From the NCBI RefSeq assembly GCF_015160875.1, contig NZ_CP063374.1:2418001-2482000 (forward strand): 64,000 nt of DNA, read 5' to 3'. Source of the stretch: Streptomyces chromofuscus. Its GTDB lineage: Bacteria > Actinomycetota > Actinomycetes > Streptomycetales > Streptomycetaceae. How positions within the stretch are numbered: the stretch's first letter is position 1; each line of letters opens with the position of its first letter. Shown here one piece after another: positions 40,458 to 49,661 of this stretch. A program made the translations under genes and the position numbers. Below the pieces are notes generated by a model that was given only the letters and a program-made list of their open reading frames with translations, made no database searches and was not told the DNA's origin.

Positions 40458-42197
40458 ATGACGCCCACGACGACCGGCCGGCCCACCGGAAGAGCGAGCG
40501 GAGCCGTCGTCCCGGTGCTCGCCTTCACGGGCATCACCGTCGCGGTGATGCAGACCCTGCTCGTCCCGGTCATCAAGGACCTGCCGCAGCTGCTGGACAC
40601 CTCGCCCAGCGACGCCACCTGGGTCCTGACCTCCACCCTTCTCTCCGGCGCCGTGGCCACCCCGATCATGGGCCGGCTCGGCGACCTGTACGGCAAGCGG
40701 CGCATGCTGGTCGCGAGCCTCACGGTGATGGTGGTCGGCGCCCTGATCAGCGCGTTCACCAGCGCCCTGCTGCCGATGATCGTCGGCCGTACGCTCCAGG
40801 GCTTCTCGATGGGCGCGATCCCGCTCGGCATCGGTCTGATGCGCGACATGCTGCCGCAAGAACGTCTCGGCTCGGCGATGGCGCTGATGAGCTCCTCGAT
40901 CGGCGTCGGCGGCGGCCTCGCGCTGCCCGCCGCGGCCCTGGTGGCCCAGAACGCCGACTGGCACGTCCTCTTCCAGGGTGCGGCCGGCCTCGGCGTCGTC
41001 GCCATCGCCCTCACCTTCCTCGTCGTACCGGAGTCCCCGGTCCGCGCGCGGGGCGGCTTCGACGTGCTGGGCGCGCTGGGTCTGTCCGCAGGGCTGGTCC
41101 TGCTCCTGCTGCCGATCACCAAGGGCAGCGACTGGGGCTGGTCCTCGGCCACCACGCTCGGCCTGTTCGCCGCCGCCGTCGTCGTGCTCCTGCTGTGGGG
41201 CCTGCTGGAGCTGCGCCTGTCGGCGCCCCTCGTCGATCTGCGCACCACCGCCCGCCGCGAGGTACTGCTCACCAACCTCGCGTCGATCATGGTCGGTGTC
41301 TCCTTCTACGTCGTCTCCCTCGTCCTGCCCCAGCTCCTCCAGCTCCCCGCCGCCACCGGCCACGGCCTCGGCCAGTCGATGGTCGTCGCCGGTCTGTGCG
41401 TCGCCCCGCTGGGCCTGACGATGATGTTCACCGCGCCGGTCTACGCCCGGCTCTCCGCCCGCTACGGCCCGCGCACCACGCTGATCATCGGCCTGCTCGT
41501 CATCGCCCTCGGCTACGCCGGCGGCCTCGGCCTGATGAGCGCCGCCTGGCAGACGGTCGTCACCTCGGTGGTGCTCGGCGCGGGCATCGGCCTCGCCTAC
41601 TCCTCCCTCCCCGCACTGATCGTCGGCGCGGTCCCGGCCTCCGAGACGGGCGCGGCGAACGGCCTCAACACGCTGATGCGGTCCATCGGCACGTCCGTCT
41701 CCAGCGCCGTCATCGGCATGGTGCTGGCCGACACCGCGGACACCGTCGGGGGCGTCGAGATCCCCACCATGCACGGCTTCCGCGTCTCCTTCCTGATCGC
41801 GACCGCCGCCGTGGCCGTCGGCCTGGTCCTCGCCCTGTGCCTGCCGCGCCGCCGCCCCGCGGACAAGCCGCAGCCGCGGGCGAGCAGCGAGGAGGACGCC
41901 GGCCTGGAGCGGGCGATCGCGGCACTCGCCGGCTTCCGCGGCCGAGTGCTGGCCGCCGACGGGACACCCGTCGCCCGCGCCAAGGTCACGCTGACCGACC
42001 GCCGGGGACGCCACGCGGGCGCGACGCTCACCGCCGAGGACGGCCGCTACGCCCTCGCCGTCCCGGCCGGGGGTTCGTACGTCCTCGCCGCCCAGGCCGC
42101 CGGCCACGGCCCGACCGCCGCCACCGCGACCCACTCCGGCGAGGCCCACCCGGTCGACCTGGACCTCTCCCTGCCCGGCGAGACGGTCACGGCCTGA
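40458..42197 (+). CDS. MFS transporter with C-terminal carboxypeptidase-regulatory-like domain
   Basis: A 579-residue protein. Residues 1-485 are a 14-helix DHA2-type MFS with MGRLGDLYGKRRMLVA (motif A). After a charged linker, residues about 500-579 form a beta-sandwich of the CarboxypepD_reg type: GRVLAADGTPVARAKVTLTD, then AEDGRYALAVPAGGSYVLAA. Such domains usually lie outside the cell in secreted proteins; as a tail of a transporter it is unusual and may bind sugars or cell wall. ATG at 40458 has GGAGG upstream. It appears monocistronic. Confidence 0.9.
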   Translation: MTPTTTGRPTGRASGAVVPVLAFTGITVAVMQTLLVPVIKDLPQLLDTSPSDATWVLTSTLLSGAVATPIMGRLGDLYGKRRMLVASLTVMVVGALISAFTSALLPMIVGRTLQGFSMGAIPLGIGLMRDMLPQERLGSAMALMSSSIGVGGGLALPAAALVAQNADWHVLFQGAAGLGVVAIALTFLVVPESPVRARGGFDVLGALGLSAGLVLLLLPITKGSDWGWSSATTLGLFAAAVVVLLLWGLLELRLSAPLVDLRTTARREVLLTNLASIMVGVSFYVVSLVLPQLLQLPAATGHGLGQSMVVAGLCVAPLGLTMMFTAPVYARLSARYGPRTTLIIGLLVIALGYAGGLGLMSAAWQTVVTSVVLGAGIGLAYSSLPALIVGAVPASETGAANGLNTLMRSIGTSVSSAVIGMVLADTADTVGGVEIPTMHGFRVSFLIATAAVAVGLVLALCLPRRRPADKPQPRASSEEDAGLERAIAALAGFRGRVLAADGTPVARAKVTLTDRRGRHAGATLTAEDGRYALAVPAGGSYVLAAQAAGHGPTAATATHSGEAHPVDLDLSLPGETVTA

Positions 42198-42288
42198 GCC
42201 GTCCTCCCCGTACCCCCGGTCACCGCGACGACCGGGGGTGCGGCAGCATGGGGCGCCCAGACACCCGTACGACCGGAAGGCCCCTGCG

Positions 42289-42939
42289 ATGACGGCGGCA
42301 CCCGAGCCCGAGATCCTGGCCGCGTTCGAGGCGGCGAAGGGCTTCATGCCCACCGGGGAGGGCCTCGCCCTGTACGCCGCGGCCGTCGAGGCCGGGCGGC
42401 TCGGGCTGCCGCTGCTGGAGGTCGGCTCCTACTGCGGGCGCTCCACGATCCTGCTCGCCGACGCGGCCCGCGCGGCCGGCGTCACCGCGCTCACCGTCGA
42501 CCACCACCGGGGCAGCGAGGAGCAGCAGCCGGGCTGGGACTACCACGACCCGCAGACGGTCGACCCCGACATCGGCCTGATGGACACCCTGCCCACCTTC
42601 CGCCGCACCCTGCACCGGGCCGGTCTGGAGGAGCACGTGGTGGCGCTGGTCGGCCGCTCGCCCCAGGTGGCGGACATCTGGCGGACCCCCCTGGGCCTGG
42701 TCTTCGTGGACGGCGGCCACACCGACGAACACGCCACCGCCGACTACGAGGGCTGGGCGCCCCACGTCGCGGACGGCGGCCTGCTGGTCATCCACGACGT
42801 CTTCCCCGACCCCGCCGACGAGTTCACCGGCCAGGCCCCGTACCGCGTCTACCTGCGCGCCCTCGCCTCCGGCGCCTTCACCGAGGTCTCGGCGACCGAC
42901 TCGCTGCGCGTGCTGCGCCGCACGGGGGCCGGCATCTGA
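42289..42939 (+). CDS. Class I SAM-dependent methyltransferase (TylF-like/DUF1442-like fold)
   Basis: A 216-residue protein with LLEVGSYCGRSTILLADAAR (SAM motif I), ALTVDHHRGSEEQQPGW, and LVFVDGGHTDEHATADYEGW followed by LLVIHDVF, the Asp/His metal-site pattern shared with TylF and related CmcI-type methyltransferases. The acceptor is unknown. ATG at 42289 follows GGAAGG. It precedes the amidase gene on the same strand, which has its own promoter. Confidence 0.85.
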   Translation: MTAAPEPEILAAFEAAKGFMPTGEGLALYAAAVEAGRLGLPLLEVGSYCGRSTILLADAARAAGVTALTVDHHRGSEEQQPGWDYHDPQTVDPDIGLMDTLPTFRRTLHRAGLEEHVVALVGRSPQVADIWRTPLGLVFVDGGHTDEHATADYEGWAPHVADGGLLVIHDVFPDPADEFTGQAPYRVYLRALASGAFTEVSATDSLRVLRRTGAGI

Positions 42940-42993
42940 CCCGGCGCCACCCATTGGGACGTACACAGGACCGGGTGGCGCGACCCCGGCCGC

Positions 42994-42999
42994 TAGGGT
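42994..42999 (+). promoter_or_regulatory. -10 box of a probable leaderless amidase mRNA
   Basis: TAGGGT lies 7 bp before the GTG start, too close for a ribosome site, so transcription should begin at or beside the start codon. Leaderless mRNAs are common in Streptomyces. A 15-bp direct repeat (CGTACACAGGACCGG at 42960-42974 and 43011-43025) flanks it. Confidence 0.6.
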
Positions 43000-43006
43000 G
43001 GCAAAC

Positions 43007-43963
43007 GTGTCGTACACAGGACCGGAGTTCGATTCGCCCGCGCCCCGCCGCTCCCGCCGCGGGGCGATGACCGTCGCCGTCGCGGCCCTGGTGCCCGGCG
43101 CACTGCTCGGCTGGCTGGTGTACGAGGCGGTGGGTGACACCGGCGGCCCGGGACAGGGACGTACGGAGGCCAAGGCGCCCTCGACGACCCGGCCCGCCCC
43201 GTCGCCCGCGTCCCCCTCCCCCGCCTCCCCGTCGAGCGCGAGCCCTTCGTCCACCGGTGGCCGGCCCGCGCCGGACGCCTCCGCGCCGGACGCCCTCAGG
43301 GGCAAGGTCGTCGTCATCGACCCCGGCCACAACCCGCGCAACTTCCAGCACACGGCCGAGATCAACCGCAAGGTGGACATCGGTACGGCCTGGAAGGAGT
43401 GCGACACCACCGGCACGGCGACCAACGCGGGCTACACGGAGGCCGAGTTCACCCTGGACGTCGCGCGCCGGCTGCGCACGGTCCTGCAACAGCAGGGCGC
43501 CACGGTGAAGTTGACTCACAACGGCGAGCGGGCCTACGGCCCGTGCATCGACGAACGGGCGCGGATCGGCAACGAGGCCGGGGCCGACGCCGTCGTCTCC
43601 CTGCACGCGGACGGCTCCGGGGCGGGCAACCGCGGCTTCCACGTCATCCTCCCGGCGTCCGTGCACGCGGGCGCCGCCGACACCCGGCCGATCGTCGCGC
43701 CGTCGCGCGAACTCGGCGAGCGCATCGCGGGCAGCCTCGTCCGCGTCACCGGCAGCGCGCCCTCCAACTACGTCGGGGGCGGCACCGGTCTCGTCACGCG
43801 TCAGGACCTGGGCGGTCTCAATCTGTCAACGGTTCCCAAGGTGTTCATCGAGTGCGGCAACATGCGCGATAGCAAGGACGCGGCACTGCTGACCGGCGGA
43901 GCCTGGCGGCAGAAGGCGGCGCAGGGGATCTCTGAGGGAATCGTGAGTTTCCTGCGCGGGTAG
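43007..43963 (+). CDS. N-acetylmuramoyl-L-alanine amidase (Amidase_3)
   Basis: A 318-residue membrane-anchored amidase. Residues about 22-42 are a transmembrane anchor, residues 45-95 a Pro/Ser/Ala-rich stalk, then the Zn catalytic domain: VVIDPGHN (His), TEAEFTLDVA (Glu), VSLHADGSG (His) and VFIECGNM (catalytic Glu). It cuts the amide between muramic acid and the stem peptide in cell-wall remodelling. GTG at 43007 was chosen because the -10 box is immediately upstream. Confidence 0.93.
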   Translation: MSYTGPEFDSPAPRRSRRGAMTVAVAALVPGALLGWLVYEAVGDTGGPGQGRTEAKAPSTTRPAPSPASPSPASPSSASPSSTGGRPAPDASAPDALRGKVVVIDPGHNPRNFQHTAEINRKVDIGTAWKECDTTGTATNAGYTEAEFTLDVARRLRTVLQQQGATVKLTHNGERAYGPCIDERARIGNEAGADAVVSLHADGSGAGNRGFHVILPASVHAGAADTRPIVAPSRELGERIAGSLVRVTGSAPSNYVGGGTGLVTRQDLGGLNLSTVPKVFIECGNMRDSKDAALLTGGAWRQKAAQGISEGIVSFLRG

Positions 43964-44121
43964 TGACCGGCGCGATCATCCCGGCGGACAGGTCGTTCGT
44001 ACGGACGATAGTGTCGTCCCCACGATGAGGGGTCACCCCCGCGCTTCACACCGGGGCCTTACGGCGACATGGTGACAGCGACGCCTCTACCGACGACGAG
44101 ACGACCTACGAAGGACCTGAA

Positions 44122-44910
44122 GTGAATATCCGCTCCCTCACTCGAGGCGACGGCGTGGTGATCGGAGCAGCGGTGTTGCTGTTCATCGCGTCGTTCCTCG
44201 ACGTCGCCGGCTGCGACGGCCCGGAAGAACTGTGCGAGGCGGCCGACATCCCCAGCGCCTGGGGTCTCAGCCTCGGTCTCGGCCTCGGTACCTACATGCT
44301 CGGTGTGATCGGTGGCGCGCTCGTCGTGGCGGCCCGCCTGCTGCCGCAGCCGCGCAAGGTCGCCGGTCTCGACCTCGGCCCGCTCGGCATCGGCCTGGCC
44401 GTCGCGTCCGCGTGGGCGCTGCTGTGGTGGACGATCGACGCCGAGAGCCGCGGGGCGGGCCTCATCCTGGGTCTCATCGCCGCCCTGCTGCTCGCCGCCG
44501 GCGCGGTCGCCGCGCCCCTGGTGCCGGCGCTGAACGCCGCGCTCCTGCCGGCCCCCCGCCCCGCCGCCCCCCAGCCCTACGGCGGTCAGCCGCAGGGCGG
44601 TTACGGCTACCCCGGCGCCCAGCAGCCCGCCGGGTACGGTCAGCCGCAGCCGGGGCAGCCCGGTCAGCCCTACGGCCAGCCGCAGCAGCCCCAGCCGCAG
44701 CCGCACGCCGGTGACTTCTCCCCGTTCTGGTTCGCGGTGCCGGTGCCGCGCCCGCTGTTCGCGGAGGACGGCTCGCCGACCCCGATCGCCGAACTCGCGC
44801 CCGGCACGTGGTACCTGGCCGTCGAGCAGCGCGGCCAGGCGCTGGTCGCGCAGACGCAGGACGGCCGCCGGGGCGTCCTGCAGGACACCAGCGGCATCCA
44901 GCGCGGCTGA
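44122..44910 (+). CDS. Membrane protein with Gln/Pro/Gly/Tyr-rich tail
   Basis: A 262-residue protein. Four hydrophobic helices lie in residues about 10-150 (VVIGAAVLLFIASFLDVAGC, LGTYMLGVIGGALVVAARLL and others), resembling DUF5336-type actinobacterial proteins. A PYGGQPQGGYGYPGAQQPAG-type disordered segment follows, and then a short folded C-terminal domain (FWFAVPVPRPLFAEDGSPTP). GTG at 44122 has GAAGGACCTGA upstream. The function is unknown; such Q/P/G/Y regions often mediate condensation or partner binding. Confidence 0.8.
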   Translation: MNIRSLTRGDGVVIGAAVLLFIASFLDVAGCDGPEELCEAADIPSAWGLSLGLGLGTYMLGVIGGALVVAARLLPQPRKVAGLDLGPLGIGLAVASAWALLWWTIDAESRGAGLILGLIAALLLAAGAVAAPLVPALNAALLPAPRPAAPQPYGGQPQGGYGYPGAQQPAGYGQPQPGQPGQPYGQPQQPQPQPHAGDFSPFWFAVPVPRPLFAEDGSPTPIAELAPGTWYLAVEQRGQALVAQTQDGRRGVLQDTSGIQRG

Positions 44911-45009
44911 CGCCGCGCCCGCGACCGTACGGCCCCTCGCCCTTCCGGGCGGGGGGCCGTTGCCGTGGTCTCCCTCGGCGGGCGCCGGTCGAGCCGAACT
45001 CCGGTCGGG

Positions 45010-45616
45010 TCAGCGGAAGATGGCGACCGGATCGAGGGTCAGTTTCCGCCGGCCCTCGTCCCAGACCAGGACCTTGCACAGGCAGCGGGCGGTGAACCTG
45101 CCCGTGTAGTAGTGCTCCTCGTGGAAGTCGCCACGGACCTCGGCCGTGAGGCACATGACCTCCACGTGCGCGTCGTCGCCGTACGGGGCACTGAGCCGTA
45201 CGCCGGTCCGGCCGGTCCGGCCGGTCCAGGATGAGCTTCGCCGCGGGCCGGCCGGAGGGGAAGACGACGTCGAGCCCCTTCAGGGAGCGGGTGGCGATGC
45301 TCCGGGAGCCGAGGCGGCGGATGTCCACGCGGATGCCGTGCTCGATCAGCAGCCGCTTTATTTCGGGGTCCCGGAAGCAGTCCGACGTGGACGTCATCCG
45401 TGACTCGATGACCGTGATGCGTTCGAACGGCCGGAGCGCGTTGCCGGAGATCAACAGGGACAGCAGACCGGCGAGGGCGAGCGGCAGCGCGACGAGGACG
45501 AGGCGCGGGACGCCGCGGTGTGTCGTTCTGCGGGTGGTGAGTCCGGGTTCCGCGGTCGCGGACATGCCGGCGCGGGTCGTTCTGTCGTCGCGCGTCGCTG
45601 CTCTGTCGTCGGACAA
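45010..45616 (-). pseudogene. Frameshifted single-pass or secreted protein
   Basis: The 5' part encodes a membrane anchor (VLVALPLALAGLLSLLISGN) and a domain like substrate-binding proteins (FRDPEIKRLLIEHGIRVDIR, FPSGRPAAKLILD). The frame is lost in the CCGGACCGG repeat at 45202-45228. Protein-like sequence resumes in another frame (HVEVMCLTAEVRGDFHEEHY ... LTLDPVAIFR) and stops at 45010. Rejoining by one base would give a protein of about 200 residues. It is either a pseudogene or a sequencing error in a GC-rich repeat. Confidence 0.7.
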
Positions 45617-45774
45617 CGGCCCCCCTGCCGCTCAAGGGGGCAGGATCATCAGTGACCCCGTGGAACATCATCCCGCGGAGCGCTCAACTCCACCCGGACA
45701 CCACGGGGATGACCGTCCGTCATGAGCGCGATGCTTTCGGGTTTCAGCCATGCGTGAGCGGCAACCCGTAGGGC

Positions 45775-46071
45775 ATGTCCCCCAGATATCGCAACGGTGC
45801 CAACCAGGCCGGCACGGTCATAGCGATCGTCGCCGACATCATGGCCTTCATCCTGGGCCTGTGGATCCTGATGTACCTGCTGGACGCCAACCCGGGCAAC
45901 GCCCTCGTGCAGTTCGTGCACGACGCCGCGCGCTGGCTGGCCGGCTGGTCCCACGACCTGTTCACCTTCGACGCGGCATGGGCGCGCGTCGTCGCGGGCT
46001 ACGGGCTGGCGGCGGTCGTGTACTTGTTCGTCGGCCACGCGATCGCGGGCCGCATGCACCGCCAGCACTGA
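45775..46071 (+). CDS. Small two-helix membrane protein
   Basis: A 98-residue protein with transmembrane helices at about residues 13-36 (TVIAIVADIMAFILGLWILM) and 70-90 (VVAGYGLAAVVYLFVGHAIA), and a short extracellular or periplasmic helix between. ATG at 45775, TAGGGC upstream as a weak ribosome site. The stop is 2 bp from the convergent stop of the next gene. No function is known; such proteins are conserved across Streptomyces. Confidence 0.85.
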   Translation: MSPRYRNGANQAGTVIAIVADIMAFILGLWILMYLLDANPGNALVQFVHDAARWLAGWSHDLFTFDAAWARVVAGYGLAAVVYLFVGHAIAGRMHRQH

Positions 46072-46072
46072 C

Positions 46073-47143
46073 TCACGTACAGCAGTCCGGGTCGAGCCCG
46101 CGCGGCAGCAGTTCACCGCCGAACACCGCGCAGGTCGCCTCGTGGCCGCCCAGGGCGGCGACGGCGAGCAGCAGCGAGCCGGCCGTCCAGGTGGTCAGCT
46201 CACGTGGCCAGATCGCGTCGTCCTCGAAGACGTAACCCGTCCAGTACAGGCCGGTCTCCGGATCGCGCAGGTGCTGGATCGACTGGAGGATGTCCAGCGC
46301 GCGGTCGGACTCGCCCATCGCCCACAGCGCCAGGGCGAGTTCGGCCGACTCGCCTCCGGTCACCCAGGGGTTGGGGACCACGCAGCGCACCCCGAGGCCG
46401 GGGACGACGAAACGGTCCCAGCCGTCCTCCACACGGGACTTGGCCTCGGCGCCCGTGAGCGCGCCGCCCAGCACCGGGTAGTACCAGTCCATCGAGTAGC
46501 GGTCCTTGTCCAGGAACCGCTCCGGGTGCCGGCGTATCGCGTGCCGCAGCATGCCCACCGCCAGCTCCCAGTCGGGCTGGGGCTCCTCGCGCTGCTCGGC
46601 GATGGCGAGCGCGCAGCGCAGCGCGTGGTGCACGGACGAGCAGCCGGTGAGCAGCGCGTCCGTGACGGGCGTGCCGTCGTCCTCCTGCTTCCAGCCGATC
46701 TGCCCGCCGGGCTGCTGGAGCCGCAACACGCACTCGATCGCCGCGTACACGACCGGCCACATGCGGTCGAGGAAGGTGTCGTCGCCGGTGGAGAGGTAGT
46801 GGTGCCAGACGCCCACCGCGACGTAGGCGACGAAGTTGGTCTCGCGCCCCGGGTCGGTGACGTCGTCGTGCGCGCCGTCGGCGTACGCGGCGTACCAGGA
46901 GCCGTCCTGGTTCTGATGGGTCGCCAGCCACAGGTACGCCCGCTCGGCGGCCTCGTGCTCGCCCGCCGCGTCCAGCGCCATCGCGGCCTCGACGTGGTCC
47001 CAGGGGTCCAGGTGGTGTCCGCGGAACCAGGGGATCGCCCCGTCCTCCCGCTGCACGGCGAGGACGCCGCGGACGGTCGCGGCGGCCTGCTCGGCGGTGA
47101 GGACCCCGGGCAGGACGAGGTGTTCTGTCCGGGGAGTGGTCAC
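46073..47143 (-). CDS. Alpha-barrel (prenyltransferase/glycosidase-like) protein
   Basis: A 356-residue protein built of (alpha/alpha)6-barrel repeats with QREDGAIPWFRGHHLDPWDH, YLWLATHQNQDGSWYAAYAD, and ETGLYWTGYVFEDDAIWPRE. The Q-D-G-(S/A)-W type repeats occur in squalene-hopene cyclases, prenyltransferase-like proteins and some glycoside hydrolases. The catalytic type is not clear. GTG at 47143 overlaps the methyltransferase stop by 4 nt. It is the third gene of a conserved operon after a glycosyltransferase and a methyltransferase. Confidence 0.85.
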   Translation of the reverse strand: MTTPRTEHLVLPGVLTAEQAAATVRGVLAVQREDGAIPWFRGHHLDPWDHVEAAMALDAAGEHEAAERAYLWLATHQNQDGSWYAAYADGAHDDVTDPGRETNFVAYVAVGVWHHYLSTGDDTFLDRMWPVVYAAIECVLRLQQPGGQIGWKQEDDGTPVTDALLTGCSSVHHALRCALAIAEQREEPQPDWELAVGMLRHAIRRHPERFLDKDRYSMDWYYPVLGGALTGAEAKSRVEDGWDRFVVPGLGVRCVVPNPWVTGGESAELALALWAMGESDRALDILQSIQHLRDPETGLYWTGYVFEDDAIWPRELTTWTAGSLLLAVAALGGHEATCAVFGGELLPRGLDPDCCT

Positions 47144-47886
47144 TGGGCGGCCGCCTCCTCGGCGACGCGCGGGAGGTGCGGCTTGGTCGCGTACGCCACG
47201 AAGCTCTTGCCGATCAGCGGGTTCAGCGCCTGCTCGGCGACGCGGGTCGCCAGCGGCTTCTTCATGATGTCCCAGACCAGCAGCTTGTGGTACGCCCGCA
47301 CCGGCAGCGCCCGGTCGTTGTCGACGCCGAACGCGCACTTCAGCCACCAGTACGGGGAGTGCAGCGCGTGGGCGTGGTGCGTGCCGTACGGCTTGAGGCC
47401 GGCCTCGCGCATCTTCGCGAGGAGTTCGTCCGCCTTGTAGATGCGGATGTGGCCGCCCTCGACCTCGTGGTAGGCGTCGGACAGGGCCCAGCAGACCTTC
47501 TCGGGGCCGTACCGGGGGACGGTGACGGCGATCCGGCCGCCCGGCTTGAGCACCCGGACCATCTCGGCGAGGACGCCCTTGTCGTCCGGGATGTGCTCCA
47601 TCACCTCGGAGATGATGACGACGTCGAAGGACTCGTCGGGGAAGGGCAGGGCGAGGGCGTCGCCCTCCATGGCGGTCGCCGTGGCGCCCTCGGGTGCCTC
47701 CCCCGCCTCCTTCATCGCCGCGAACCACTGGGCGACCTCGCGGATCTCCTCGCCGTTCCGGTCCAGCGCCACGACCCGCGCTCCACGCCGGTAGCACTCG
47801 AACGCGTGCCGGCCGGCGCCGCAGCCGAGGTCCAGGACCCGGTCGCCCGGGGCGAGCGGGAACCGGGAGAAGTCGACGGTCAGCAC
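47140..47886 (-). CDS. Class I SAM-dependent methyltransferase
   Basis: A 248-residue protein with VLDLGCGAGRHAFECYRRGA (motif I), MEGDALALPFPDESFDVVII (motif II) and EMVRVLKPGGRIAVTVPRYG, the standard layout of UbiE-like methyltransferases. The C-terminal part (HHAHALHSPYWWLKCAFG) resembles that of methyltransferases acting on membrane-associated glycans or lipids. GTG at 47886 overlaps the glycosyltransferase stop by 7 nt. Together the operon suggests assembly of a modified glycolipid or cell-surface polymer. Confidence 0.9.
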   Translation of the reverse strand: MLTVDFSRFPLAPGDRVLDLGCGAGRHAFECYRRGARVVALDRNGEEIREVAQWFAAMKEAGEAPEGATATAMEGDALALPFPDESFDVVIISEVMEHIPDDKGVLAEMVRVLKPGGRIAVTVPRYGPEKVCWALSDAYHEVEGGHIRIYKADELLAKMREAGLKPYGTHHAHALHSPYWWLKCAFGVDNDRALPVRAYHKLLVWDIMKKPLATRVAEQALNPLIGKSFVAYATKPHLPRVAEEAAAQ

Positions 47887-49430
47887 GTGCTCCTGCTTTC
47901 GCGGTAGACGCCGGTGGTACGGATGGGGGTGGCTTCGGGAGGCGGCGCGAGGGTGGGGCTCGTCGCCGCGCCGCCGGGTGCCGGTCCTGCCGGCAGGGCG
48001 CCGGAAGGGCCGCCCGCCGCGCCCGCCGGGGCGACGTCGCGCGCCGGCTCGTCCTGCACGGTGGAACGGCCCGGGCGCGAGGCGGCGGCGCGGTCGGGGC
48101 CGACCGTCGCGCCGTGGCGTCCCGGCCCGGCGCTCCGGGCGATGGCCTCCCGGTAGCGGGCGGCCGTGCCCTCCGCGGCGCGCGCCCAGGTGAAGTTCCG
48201 CAGGACCCGCTCGCGCCCGGCCGCGCCGAGCCGCGCGCGCAGCTCGGAATCGCCGAGGAGCCTGCTCAGGGCGCCGGCGAGCGCGCCCGCGTCGCCCGGC
48301 GGTACCGCGAGGCACGTCTCACCGTCGCGCCCGGCCACCTCGGGGATCGCCCCGCCGGTCGTGGCGACCAGCGGTGTGCCCGTGGCCATGGCCTCCGCGG
48401 CCGGCAGCGAGAAGCCCTCGTACAGCGACGGCACGCACGCCACCTGGGCCGACCGCACCAGGTCGACGAGCTCGGCGTCGGAGATGCCCTTGACGAACTC
48501 GACGGCGCCTTCGAGCCCGTACCGCCGCACGGCCTGCGCCACCGGCCCTTCCGTGGGGCGCTTGCCGACGACGACGAGGTGGGCCTCGGGGTGCTCGGTG
48601 CGCGCCTTCGCCAGGGCCTCGACGAGGAAGACCAGCCCCTTCAGCGGCACGTCCGCACTGGACGTCGTAACGATTCTCCCCGGCACCTGCGGCACCGACG
48701 CGTCGGGCGAGAACAGGTCGGTGTCGGCGCCGATGTGCACGACGTGGATGCGGTCGGGGCGGACGCCGAGGTGGTCGACGATCTCCTGGCGCGAGGTGCC
48801 GGAGACGGTGAGGACGGACGGCAGGCGCCGGGCCACCCGCTTCTGCATGCGTGTGAAGGCGTACCACCGCTTCACGGAGAAGCGTCGCTGCCGACCCTCG
48901 GCGGCGTCCAGCTCCAACTGCCGGTCCACGGTGATGGGGTGGTGGATGGTGGTCACCAGGGGAGCGCCGACGTCGCCCAACAGCCCGTACCCGAGCGTCT
49001 GGTTGTCGTGCACGACGTCGAAGTCCCCGCGCCGGGACCGCAGATGACGGCGCGCCCGCAGGGAGAAGGTGAGCGGCTCGGGGAAGCCGCCGGTCCACAT
49101 GGTGGCGACTTCCAGGGCGTCGATCCAGTCCCGGTACTCGCCGCGCTTCGGCGTGCGGAAGGGGTCGGGCTGGCGGTAGAGGTCGAGGCTGGGCAACTCC
49201 GTCAGGCGGAGGCCGTCGTAGCCCTCGTCGAGGACGGGATAGGGCTGGGCGCCGATGACCTCGACATGGTGGCCGAGGCGGGCCAGTTCGCGGGAGAGGT
49301 GCCGGACGTAGACGCCCTGGCCGCCGCAGAACGGGTTTCCCTTGTACGTGAGGAGCGCGATACGGAGCGGTCGCAAGCCGTCTGCCGCGGGTCCCGCCGG
49401 GGAGCCCGCCTGACTGGCCTCAGCGGTCAC
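47880..49430 (-). CDS. Family 4 glycosyltransferase (GT-B)
   Basis: A 516-residue GT4 enzyme: LTYKGNPFCGGQGVYVRHLS (acceptor-side Gly loop), VSGTSRQEIVDHLGV, and VPSLYEGFSLPAAEAMATGT with the E-x7-E nucleotide-sugar motif. Residues about 430-516 are a disordered Pro/Ala/Gly tail not needed for the fold. GTG at 49430 has GGGGCCCAGG upstream. It heads the glycosyltransferase-methyltransferase-alpha-barrel operon and is divergent from a KstR-like regulator, whose operator lies 55-68 bp before this start. Confidence 0.93.
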   Translation of the reverse strand: MTAEASQAGSPAGPAADGLRPLRIALLTYKGNPFCGGQGVYVRHLSRELARLGHHVEVIGAQPYPVLDEGYDGLRLTELPSLDLYRQPDPFRTPKRGEYRDWIDALEVATMWTGGFPEPLTFSLRARRHLRSRRGDFDVVHDNQTLGYGLLGDVGAPLVTTIHHPITVDRQLELDAAEGRQRRFSVKRWYAFTRMQKRVARRLPSVLTVSGTSRQEIVDHLGVRPDRIHVVHIGADTDLFSPDASVPQVPGRIVTTSSADVPLKGLVFLVEALAKARTEHPEAHLVVVGKRPTEGPVAQAVRRYGLEGAVEFVKGISDAELVDLVRSAQVACVPSLYEGFSLPAAEAMATGTPLVATTGGAIPEVAGRDGETCLAVPPGDAGALAGALSRLLGDSELRARLGAAGRERVLRNFTWARAAEGTAARYREAIARSAGPGRHGATVGPDRAAASRPGRSTVQDEPARDVAPAGAAGGPSGALPAGPAPGGAATSPTLAPPPEATPIRTTGVYRESRSTC

Positions 49431-49484
49431 CCTGGGCCCCCTTCTCCCTGCACTGTCCCGCGAGATTACGCCGGGACGCTAATC

Positions 49485-49498
49485 TAGAACAAGTTACA
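49485..49498. promoter_or_regulatory. KstR-type operator (TnnAACnnGTTnnA)
   Basis: TAGAACAAGTTACA matches all eight fixed bases of the TnnAACnnGTTnnA palindrome bound by KstR of actinobacteria. It lies in the 231-bp divergent region between the GT4 operon and a KstR-like TetR gene, so it may control both. A second imperfect inverted repeat, CTTGA-N4-TCAAG, follows at about 49501. Confidence 0.75.
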
Positions 49499-49661
49499 GA
49501 CTTGATCGTTCAAGAGGCTCTGAATCTACCGGCAGGTAGCGCCGCTGGGAGCAGTGGATCAGGTGATTCACGCCACGGCACGCCGAGGCACGCGGCGGCG
49601 GTCCGCGCCTGCCATGCTGTCTGATCGCACGCCCTCACGGACTGTCACGGAACGAGACCTC

